From an uncultured Bacillota bacterium (GTDB lineage: Bacteria > Bacillota > Clostridia > Oscillospirales > Oscillospiraceae), in contig CALACZ010000183.1 of assembly GCA_937890735.1 (NCBI GenBank), positions 1 through 21,965 on the forward strand: a stretch of 21,965 nt of DNA, written 5' to 3'. The notes under the pieces are model-generated. The model saw nothing but the letters and a program-made list of their open reading frames with translations. It was not told where the DNA came from and searched no databases. Both the position numbers and the translations under genes were made by a program. Below, one piece after another: positions 8,162-16,884 of the stretch; within the stretch, counting starts at the first letter, position 1, and each line of letters starts with the position of its first letter.

Positions 8162-10228
8162 TTACTCCTCTTCCGCGTCCTTCTTGGCGTCCTCGATGAT
8201 CTTTGCCTGGTTCATCTGCGGGACTTCCTCATAGCGGACGAAGTTGAGCGTGTAGCTGCCGCGACCCTGGGTCATGGCGCGCAGGTCGATGGTGTAGCTG
8301 CTCATTTCGCCGACAGGCACTTCCGCCTCAACGATCTGATAGCCGGGGTTCTCGGGATCGGGGTTCATGCCCATCACACGGCCGCGGCGCTTGTTGAGGT
8401 CGCCGATGATGTCGCCCATGTTGGAATCGGGCACGAGCACCTTCAGTTCGCCGATCGGCTCAAGGAGCGTCGGACCGGCAGTGGGCAGACCTTCTTTATA
8501 GGCGATGCCCGCGGCGGTCTGGAACGCCATATCGGACGAATCGACCGGGTGGTAAGAGCCGAAGTACAGCGTCGCCTTCAGGAACACGACCGGGTAGCCG
8601 GCGAGCACGCCCTTGCCGACGCAGTTGCGCAGACCCTTTTCGACCGACGGGATGAAGTTCTTCGGCACACAGCCGCCGACGGTCTCGTCGGCAAACACCA
8701 TTTCCTCGGACTCGGACTGCGGCTCAAAGCGGATATACACATCACCGAACTGACCGTGACCGCCGGACTGCTTCTTGTGGCGGCCGTGGATCTCGACCTT
8801 TTTCTTGATGGTCTCGCGATAAGCGATCTTGGCGGGCTTGAGGACCGCTTCGACCTTATACTTGCTCAGCAGCTTCGCCATCAGGACGGACAGCTGCATA
8901 TCGCCCGCGCCGGAGATGATAAGCTCCTTCGTCTCGGGATCGTTGCCGTACTTGAAGGACGCATCCTCCTCGTTCAGCTTGACGAGGCCGTTTGCGATCT
9001 TATCTTCCGTGCCCTTGATCTTGGCGTAGACGGCCATCTTGTACATCGGCTCGTCATACTCCATGCCCTTGATGGTCACGGTCTTGCCGGGCATCCCCAG
9101 CGTATCGCCGGTCTTGACGGAGGCGAGCTTCGTGAACACGCCGATGTCGCCGCAGCAGACCTTGGAGGTCTTGGTGTTGTCCTTGCCCTTCGGGAAGAAC
9201 ATATTGCCGAGCTTTTCGGTGTCGCCGGTGCGGGCGTTGACGACGGTCATGGTGTCTTCCATGTCGCCGGAGATGACCTTAAAGTAAGAGTTCTTGCCGT
9301 ACTGGTCCGCCATGGTGTGGAACACGAACGCCATGGGGCTGCCGTTCGGGTCGAGCTTGAACTCGACTTCCTTGTCGTCCTCAATGGCGATCATGGGCTT
9401 GCCCTCGAGCGGGTTGGGGGCATACTTGACGAGGTTCTCGAGCAGGTTCATCGTGCCGAGCCCGCTCACTGCGCAGCCGCAGAACACCGGCGTGACGCTG
9501 CGGTCACGGATGCCTGCCTTGATGCCGGTCAGGAGCTCTTCGGGCGTGAACGGCTCTTCCATGAAGAACTTTTCCATGAGCGCTTCGTCGGTCTCGGCGA
9601 CCTGCTCATTGAGCTCTGCCATGTACTCTTCGATCTTTTCCTCAGCCTCAGCGGGCAGGGCGATCTCCTTGCCGCTGGCGTCATACGCCTTCCTGGTGAT
9701 CAGATCGACCACGCCGACCGCCTGCTCACCGTTCAGGATGGGGAACGTGAACGGGATGACGGACGCGCCGAACATCTCACGCAGAGAGTCGAGGACATTA
9801 AAGAAGTTCGCGTGCTCCTCATCGAGCTTGGACACATAGAACATCGCCGGCAGCTTTGCCTTGGCGAGGGACTTCCAGCCCTTTTCCGTGCCGACGCCGA
9901 TGCCGCTCTTGGCGGTGACGCAGATGATGCCCGCGTCCGCTACGCGCAGCGACTGCACGATCTGACCGGCAAAGTCAAAATAGCCGGGGTTATCGAGCAC
10001 GTTGATCTTGCACTTGTTATATTCCACAGGAATGACGGACGTGGAGATCGAATACTGTCTCTTCTTCTCCTCGTCGTCAAAGTCGGAAACCGTTGTGCCG
10101 TCCGCACGCTTGCCGAGGCGGGTGATCGCCTTGGTCATGAACAGCATACTCTCACAGAGCGCAGACTTACCGTCGCCGCCGTGACCGAGCAGGCAGACGT
10201 TGCGAATGTCGTTGGCAGTATAGCCCAT
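8162..10228 (-). CDS. EF-G-like translational GTPase (paralogue)
   Basis: A 688-residue protein with the five-domain plan of elongation factor G, close to EF-G's usual ~690. The G domain has P-loop GHGGDGKS at 15-22, G3 DNPGYFDF at 79-86 and G4 SKLD at 133-136. Domain IV carries KKQSGGHGQFGDVYIRFEP near 487-505, the block that enters the ribosomal A site in true EF-G. It differs from housekeeping FusA (usual P-loop AHxDAGKT, RGITI switch I, DTPGHVDF, NKxD), so it belongs to an EF-G-like subgroup of unsettled role rather than being the main translocase. The start at 10228 is fixed by AGAAAGGAG; the frame runs 161 codons further upstream but without support. It is monocistronic, with a strong promoter and terminator. 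Confidence 0.88.
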   Translation of the reverse strand: MGYTANDIRNVCLLGHGGDGKSALCESMLFMTKAITRLGKRADGTTVSDFDDEEKKRQYSISTSVIPVEYNKCKINVLDNPGYFDFAGQIVQSLRVADAGIICVTAKSGIGVGTEKGWKSLAKAKLPAMFYVSKLDEEHANFFNVLDSLREMFGASVIPFTFPILNGEQAVGVVDLITRKAYDASGKEIALPAEAEEKIEEYMAELNEQVAETDEALMEKFFMEEPFTPEELLTGIKAGIRDRSVTPVFCGCAVSGLGTMNLLENLVKYAPNPLEGKPMIAIEDDKEVEFKLDPNGSPMAFVFHTMADQYGKNSYFKVISGDMEDTMTVVNARTGDTEKLGNMFFPKGKDNTKTSKVCCGDIGVFTKLASVKTGDTLGMPGKTVTIKGMEYDEPMYKMAVYAKIKGTEDKIANGLVKLNEEDASFKYGNDPETKELIISGAGDMQLSVLMAKLLSKYKVEAVLKPAKIAYRETIKKKVEIHGRHKKQSGGHGQFGDVYIRFEPQSESEEMVFADETVGGCVPKNFIPSVEKGLRNCVGKGVLAGYPVVFLKATLYFGSYHPVDSSDMAFQTAAGIAYKEGLPTAGPTLLEPIGELKVLVPDSNMGDIIGDLNKRRGRVMGMNPDPENPGYQIVEAEVPVGEMSSYTIDLRAMTQGRGSYTLNFVRYEEVPQMNQAKIIEDAKKDAEEE

Positions 10229-10313
10229 TTGTTTTACTCCTTTCTGACCGGCAGACGGCTTACGCGCGCATCTGCCCTTCGGCGTTTCAGATTCACGCCG
10301 ACGCTTAATATTC

Positions 10314-10342
10314 ATTATAAACGAAACAGAGCAGGAATGCAA
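10314..10342 (-). promoter_or_regulatory. Sigma-A promoter of the EF-G-like gene
   Basis: On the minus strand TTGCAT, a 17-base spacer and consensus TATAAT. The transcript would start near 10307, leaving a leader of about 80 bases. Confidence 0.85.
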
Positions 10343-10419
10343 ACATAATCTCGCAAAATGACGAGAAAATATTGCATCCCCGCTCCGCGGTTGTCCAATA
10401 TCACAAGTGCGGCAGGAAT

Positions 10420-12582
10420 TTACAGGCTTTTCCCAGCCATGGCGGTGAGCAAAAGCTGCGGGATCATCCACAAAACCATATAAATTGCCAGATTCCAGCA
10501 CGACGCTGTGGCGACCGAGCCGATGAACGCCAGCAGAAACACCGTCAGCAGTCCCAGAATGCCGCCCACCAGGCTGATGGCAAGGCTGCCGATGACCGTG
10601 CTGCGCAGGCTGCGCGCCGCCGTGACCGCCGAGACGAAGCTCAAAAAGCTCCCCTGCGACAAAAGCGCGCCCTGCTTCGGCTCGCGCACCGCGTCGGGTG
10701 ACGACAGCCACGCGCGCTCCTCCACCGTGGGAAATTCCACCCGCTCCGGCGGGAGCTTGTAGCGGTAGCGCAGAAACTGCGGCGTGATCATAAAGTCGCG
10801 CGTTGCAAGCACCGGCGTGAGCCCCTTGCTGCGCACCGCCGCCGTGAGCGCGCTGCTGACCTTGGACGCCGGGGCGTAGTGCAGCGCGAACACCGCCGCC
10901 AGCTCCCCGTTGACCGACAGATACACCGCCTGCTTCACATTCACATCCGGCGGCATCTGCACGCGCATGAGCCGCATGAACGCCAGCGACCCCATCAGCA
11001 CCACGTCGCCGCGGATCTCCGCGCCGAGCCCGCCGCCCTCATAGCGGCGGAACGTGTCCACGGTAAAGCGCCGTCCGTTCTGGCTCTGCATAATTTCCTG
11101 GAACAGCGGCACAAGACCGCTGCCTGCCGTTTCCACCACCGCCGTGGCGTAGCCCGCAATGTAGCCCACGCCGCGGTCGGAGTAGATCTTCATTCCGTTG
11201 AGCGTAACGTTTGCCTGCGGGAACAGGTCCGCGTCCTCCACGACCAGTCCGCACTCGCCGCTGAGGTTTCGCGCGCCGTGCCAGCCCGCGACCGCTGCGC
11301 CGCCGCGCTGCAAGCGCTTTGCCACCAGCGCGAACGGGCGCGGGAAGCTGATGAGCGCGCCCGCAGGATACGCCGCCGTGAGCAGCGCCGTCCAGCACCA
11401 GAGCGGATTCTGCCACCCGCGCAGGCTGCACAAAACCGCCAGCGCCAGCGTCAGCACCGCCGCCGCCGGCGCGTAGACGCGCATCACGCGCCGCACCGCG
11501 TCCGGCATTTCGAGCTGCCGGGCAAATTCGTCCTTCTGCGCGGTACTTCTAAAAATGCAGTCCTTACCGTGCCACGCCTTTTCCTCGCGCACGACCGCCA
11601 CGGGATCCTGCATCGCGCAGACCGCGCGCGCCGAGCGATATTTCGCCTGAAGGAGCAGCACCCTGCCCCACTGCGCCAGCAAGATCTGCACCGAAACGAT
11701 CGTACACAGCGGAAGTCTGCCCTGTGCAAGCGCGAAAAACGCGTCGACCGCCGCGAGCAGCGTCAGCAGCACGAGCAGGCTCAAATGGTCGAACCGCAGC
11801 CGCAGCGCCTGCAAAATGCCCTGTACGAATACATCATACGCCAGCAGCATCTGCCCCAGCATGATCGCCAGCATCGCCAGCGAAAACGCCACGCGGTAGC
11901 CCGACAGGTCGATGCCGCCGATGCGGATATTCGCCAGCAGCAGCAAGACTGCCGACGCAAGGCACAGCAAAAACGACCCGATCAGCCGCAGCCGCTGCGT
12001 GGAGCGGCGGCTGTATGCCGCCAGTGCGTCCTCGATGGTCGCATACACCGCGTCCGGGCGCTCCTGACGGCGCAGACGGCGATTTGCCGCGCGCTTCTGC
12101 CGCGCCTGTTCGCGGGCGATACGCTGCTCGCGGCGGCGGCGAAGCTGCTCTTCCCGCCGCGCCTCACGGCGCTCCTCGGCGCTCTGCGCGTCCGCCGCGC
12201 TCTCCGGCAGCGGCTCGCCCTCATAGCGCCAGACCTCGGGCTTCGGCGGCACGTCCTCGTCGCGGATGGGCGTAAAGCGCACCGTGTCCTGCGTCGCCGT
12301 CTGCGGCGGCGCGTCCTCGGGCTTTGCCTCGCCGGGCGCGGGCGTTTCCCGCGTGTCCGCTTCCTTTACGTCCGCGTCCTTCACGTCCTCCTCCGGCTCG
12401 TTCCCCGAAGGCTCGCCCCACGCGACGTCCTCCTGCGCGGGCTTTTCCTCCGGCTCGCGCTTGCTCCAGCCGCCAAATTCGTCCAGAATATCCTCCAGCG
12501 AGAAGCGCTCCTGCTCCTCCTGCGCAGCATCCGGGGCGATATGAACTTGTTCGTCTCTCAGATCCTGCGAATCATCTTTCAT
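10420..12582 (-). CDS. Degenerate P-type ATPase-like membrane protein
   Basis: A 720-residue protein with an acidic, disordered-looking N-terminus (1-130), a strongly basic probable coiled segment (136-175) and membrane helices near 198-220, 229-250, 266-290, 292-312, 371-388, 393-412 and 661-712. Residues 405-460 align with the P1B ATPase core: YPAGALISFP stands where CPC-ALVIS-P is found, and VEDADLFPQANV where the phosphorylation motif DKTGTLT is found. The actuator TGE is absent because that region is cut to about 50 residues; the TGDN position reads ATRDF (593-597); GDGxND is missing. ATP-driven transport is therefore unlikely, and a scaffold or sensor role is possible. It follows rlmB by 18 bases (weak GGTGA ribosome site), so probably shares its transcript. 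No convincing terminator follows. Confidence 0.75.
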   Translation of the reverse strand: MKDDSQDLRDEQVHIAPDAAQEEQERFSLEDILDEFGGWSKREPEEKPAQEDVAWGEPSGNEPEEDVKDADVKEADTRETPAPGEAKPEDAPPQTATQDTVRFTPIRDEDVPPKPEVWRYEGEPLPESAADAQSAEERREARREEQLRRRREQRIAREQARQKRAANRRLRRQERPDAVYATIEDALAAYSRRSTQRLRLIGSFLLCLASAVLLLLANIRIGGIDLSGYRVAFSLAMLAIMLGQMLLAYDVFVQGILQALRLRFDHLSLLVLLTLLAAVDAFFALAQGRLPLCTIVSVQILLAQWGRVLLLQAKYRSARAVCAMQDPVAVVREEKAWHGKDCIFRSTAQKDEFARQLEMPDAVRRVMRVYAPAAAVLTLALAVLCSLRGWQNPLWCWTALLTAAYPAGALISFPRPFALVAKRLQRGGAAVAGWHGARNLSGECGLVVEDADLFPQANVTLNGMKIYSDRGVGYIAGYATAVVETAGSGLVPLFQEIMQSQNGRRFTVDTFRRYEGGGLGAEIRGDVVLMGSLAFMRLMRVQMPPDVNVKQAVYLSVNGELAAVFALHYAPASKVSSALTAAVRSKGLTPVLATRDFMITPQFLRYRYKLPPERVEFPTVEERAWLSSPDAVREPKQGALLSQGSFLSFVSAVTAARSLRSTVIGSLAISLVGGILGLLTVFLLAFIGSVATASCWNLAIYMVLWMIPQLLLTAMAGKSL

Positions 12583-12600
12583 GTGGTCACCAAAAAACTA

Positions 12601-13416
12601 TTACGCCATTCTCTGACGCACTGCCTCATAGAGCAGAATGGCAGCTGCCGCCGAGGCGTTCAGGGATGAAATACTGCCCAGCATGGGAATACTGACCTTA
12701 AAATCGCACCGCTCCGCGACCAGGCGGCTCATGCCGCTGCCCTCATTGCCGATGACGATCGCCGCCGCGTTTTTAAGGTCTGCTTTATAAAGCGCCGTGT
12801 CGCCGTCCGCCGCCGTGCCGAATACCCACACGCCGCGGCTTTTCAGCTCGTCGATCGCCGCCGTCAGATTGGCAACGCGCGCCACCGGCATATATTCCAG
12901 TGCGCCCGCCGACGTTTTTCCCACGACCGCCGTCAGCCCCACGCTGCGGCGCTTGGGAATGATGACGCCGTGCGCCCCGGCGCACTCCGCCGTGCGGATG
13001 ATCGCGCCGAGATTGTGCGGGTCGGACAGCTCGTCGCAGAGCACGATGAGCGGCGGTCTGCCGGACTGCTCTGCGCGGGCAAAAATATCGTCAATGCTTG
13101 CGTAGTCATGCGCCGCCACCTGCGCGATCACGCCCTGATGCGCGCCCGTTGCCGACATCTGGTCGAGCTTGCGCCGGTCGGTCTCCACGACCACCGCGCC
13201 CGCCTGCTTGGCAAGCGCCGCCAGCCGCGCCAGCGCCCGGTCGGTGCTGCCCTCGGCGATGAATACCTTATCGACCGTCCGCCCGCTGGAAAGCGCCTCG
13301 GAGAGCGCGTTGCGCCCTTCCAGGATATTTTCTGCGTTCTCGTTTTCCGGCGCGCGCGGGGCGCGGCGGCGGTCGTCAGAACGCCTGCGGTCATCGGTGC
13401 GTTTTCTCTCTGCCAT
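12601..13416 (-). CDS. rlmB: SpoU-family rRNA 2'-O-methyltransferase, RlmB type
   Basis: Uses S-adenosylmethionine to methylate a ribose 2'-OH in RNA; the closest match is 23S rRNA Gm2251 methyltransferase. The 271-residue protein has a basic, low-complexity N-terminus (ERKRTDDRRRSDDRRR), a SpoU substrate-binding domain (about 30-105, starting at the typical LEGRNALSEAL) and a trefoil-knot SPOUT domain with motif 1 DPHNLGAIIRTAECAG, motif 2 IVIGNEGSGMSRLV and motif 3 IPMLGSISSLNASAAAAILLYE. The ATG at 13416 is preceded by CGGAGAG; the frame extends 48 codons upstream through the promoter, so the longer start is rejected. It heads a two-gene unit with the P-type ATPase-like gene. The exact target nucleotide is inferred from family only. 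Confidence 0.92.
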   Translation of the reverse strand: MAERKRTDDRRRSDDRRRAPRAPENENAENILEGRNALSEALSSGRTVDKVFIAEGSTDRALARLAALAKQAGAVVVETDRRKLDQMSATGAHQGVIAQVAAHDYASIDDIFARAEQSGRPPLIVLCDELSDPHNLGAIIRTAECAGAHGVIIPKRRSVGLTAVVGKTSAGALEYMPVARVANLTAAIDELKSRGVWVFGTAADGDTALYKADLKNAAAIVIGNEGSGMSRLVAERCDFKVSIPMLGSISSLNASAAAAILLYEAVRQRMA

Positions 13417-13471
13417 CGTTTGTCTCTCCGTTTCTCTGCGCCAGCGCGCAGATACCCATAATGTTGAACTT

Positions 13472-13500
13472 ATTATAACAGACCTTGTCGAAGGAAACAA
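13472..13500 (-). promoter_or_regulatory. Sigma-A promoter of the rlmB unit
   Basis: On the minus strand TTGTTT, a 17-base spacer and consensus TATAAT with an extended TGT before it. Divergent from the ftsH promoter across the hairpin-rich block. Confidence 0.8.
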
Positions 13501-13516
13501 CCCAGAGTACTGAAAA

Positions 13517-13601
13517 AGCCTCGCAGAGTTTTGTGCCCGCAGGCACAAAATAAAATTCAAATCATTTTTGACGGCGGCGTGTACGTCGGCAAAAATACTT
13601 T
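13517..13601 (+). repeat. Structured intergenic repeat, copy A
   Basis: About 85 bp that recur at 21823-21906 in the same orientation with roughly 85% identity by eye. It holds two hairpins: a 9-bp stem (13529-13537 with 13542-13550, loop CGCA), and ATTTTTG/CAAAAAT (13564-13570 with 13590-13596) continued, past an A-G mismatch, by CGGCG/CGTCG around the loop GCGTGTA. In copy B the T-A pair of the first stem is C-G, a compensatory change. It lies between the divergent rlmB and ftsH promoters and so in neither predicted transcript. Confidence 0.85.
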
Positions 13602-13736
13602 ACGCTCTGCAAGTGTGGAAATTTTGCGCCCCGCGCAAAATTTATGCGCGCGGCAGAGTGCAAGCCTTTTCAAACGGAAACCCAGCGAAGCGGTTTTCGT
13701 TTGAGAGCATTTCAAAAACCTGTTTTTGAAATGCTC
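13602..13736. other. Run of three further perfect or near-perfect hairpins
   Basis: Stems are 13619-13629/13633-13643 (11 bp, loop CCC), 13671-13682/13692-13703 (12 bp with one wobble) and 13705-13719/13722-13736 (15 bp, loop CT). CGCTCTGC (13603-13610) pairs with GCAGAGTG (13653-13660) around the first of these. No reading frame is supported here. Together with copy A this non-coding block spans about 220 bases and may be one composite element. Confidence 0.8.
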
Positions 13737-13780
13737 AGTTAAATTCACAGAAAATTTACCGCCCGTTCTATTTGCCGTCC

Positions 13781-13809
13781 TTGTAAACGGTTGGCAAATG
13801 TGATAAAAT
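13781..13809 (+). promoter_or_regulatory. Sigma-A promoter of ftsH
   Basis: TTGTAA, a 17-base spacer and TAAAAT lie 45 bases before the chosen start. An imperfect dyad, TTTGCC (13771-13776) and GGCAAA (13793-13798), spans the -35 box and could be an operator. Confidence 0.75.
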
Positions 13810-13854
13810 CGCGGCATATCATAAGCATTACCCCATGGAAAGAAGGTGCTTTTC

Positions 13855-15809
<1,955 letters not shown>

Positions 15810-15813
<4 letters not shown>

Positions 15814-16676
15814 ACGGCGCGCTTTCCGAAGTCCTCGGCAGTGACGCCGTACAGTCCGCCGCCGAGGCGCAGTCCGCCCTGACGAAATTTGTCGATTCCC
15901 TGTCGCTGACGCGCATTTTAACGGCAGTCGTGCTGCTGCTCGTCTGCGCGGCGCTCATCCGCCTGGTGCAGAGCGCGGCAAAGCGCCTGCTCGCCCGCTC
16001 GCACATCGAGACGCGGCTGCATAAGCTCATTCTCGCCGTCACGCGCGGCGTGATGATCTTCATCGCCGTCATGCTCCTCGCGGGCACGCTGGGCGTGGAT
16101 ACGTCCTCGCTGCTGGCGATCTTGAGCGTCGCAGGTCTTGCCATTTCCCTATCTGTTCAAGACCTGCTTGCGAACATCGCCGCCGCCGTGCTGCTGCTCA
16201 CGAGCAAGCCGTTTCGCGTGGGCGACTATGTGGAGATCGACGGGCGCGGCGGCACGGTGGAGCTGATCGGTCTGTTCCACACGCGCCTTCTGTGCTACGA
16301 CGGGCAGGTTCTATACCTGCCGAACAGCAAGGTCACGTCCAGCCGCGTCTGCAATTGCACCGGCAACGGCAAGCGCCGCGTGGACCTCATCATCACCGCC
16401 AGCTACGACGCCGACCCGCAGACCGTCTGCGCCGCACTGCGCCGGGCAGCGGATGTCAAGGACGTGCTGCCCGGCGAGCCGGTCTACGCCCGCGTGGAGG
16501 ACTACCGCGACAGCGCCGTCGCCTACGCGCTGCGCGTGTGGACCACGTCTGCGCACTATTATGACGTGCGCGCCGACCTGCTCGACGCCGTCTGGCGCGA
16601 ATTTAAGGCGGCGGGCGTTGAAATGACCTACCCGCACCTCATCGTCCATACCCCGTCCGAAGCCGTCAAACAATAA
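15810..16676 (+). CDS. Small-conductance mechanosensitive channel, MscS family
   Basis: Inner-membrane channel that opens under tension to release solutes in hypo-osmotic shock. The 288 residues show helices near 36-55 and 74-95, and a pore-lining TM3 with the family stretch SVAGLAISLSVQDLLANIAA (106-125), followed by the beta domain start PFRVGDYVEIDGRGGTVELIGL (134-155) and LPNSKV (170-175). The C-terminal alpha-beta vestibule domain ends at about 280. Length matches E. coli MscS (286). The ATG shares an ATGA overlap with the ftsH stop, so the channel should be made in step with FtsH. A terminator follows within 10 bases. Family call is secure; the gating ion preference is not visible. Confidence 0.93.
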
Positions 16677-16684
16677 CATTTTCG

Positions 16685-16721
16685 AATTGCCGGAAGCGCT
16701 TGTCGTTTCCGGCAATTTTTT
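16685..16721 (+). terminator. Terminator of the ftsH-mscS operon
   Basis: An 11-bp perfect stem (16685-16695 with 16707-16717), an 11-base loop, and a T run to 16721. Confidence 0.92.
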
Positions 16722-16767
16722 CATCTCGAAAAAGAATCGTGAGCGGGCGGAACGTGCCGAATCACGG

Positions 16768-16796
16768 TTGACTTTCACTGCCGTACTTGATACAAT
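16768..16796 (+). promoter_or_regulatory. Sigma-A promoter of the CODH/ACS operon
   Basis: TTGACT, a 17-base spacer and TACAAT. The leader of about 80 bases contains CCCCGCACGGGG (16814-16825) and an overlapping alternative pairing ACGGG/CCCGT, so limited leader folding is possible; no known riboswitch was recognised. Confidence 0.85.
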
Positions 16797-16884
16797 GAAC
16801 GTAAACTGTCTATCCCCGCACGGGGGTTTGCCGCGGCAGGCTCCCGTCCACCCGAACGATCAATTTTAGGAGGAAAAATCACTG

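Noticed and set aside
8549..10348. 599-codon open frame on the plus strand opposite the EF-G-like gene
   Set aside because: Shadow of the GC-rich minus-strand gene. The translation has no recognisable domain and is rich in Leu, Asp, Val and His as expected for an antisense frame; the minus-strand gene has clear motifs, ribosome site, promoter and terminator.
10349..10366. Small inverted repeat TCTCG/CGAGA considered as terminator of the P-type ATPase-like gene
   Set aside because: A 5-bp stem with an 8-base loop and no T run on the minus strand is too weak.
10879..12669. 596-codon open frame on the plus strand opposite the P-type ATPase-like gene
   Set aside because: Arg/His/Gln-rich antisense translation without motifs, running past the opposing gene's start; no ribosome site or promoter seen.
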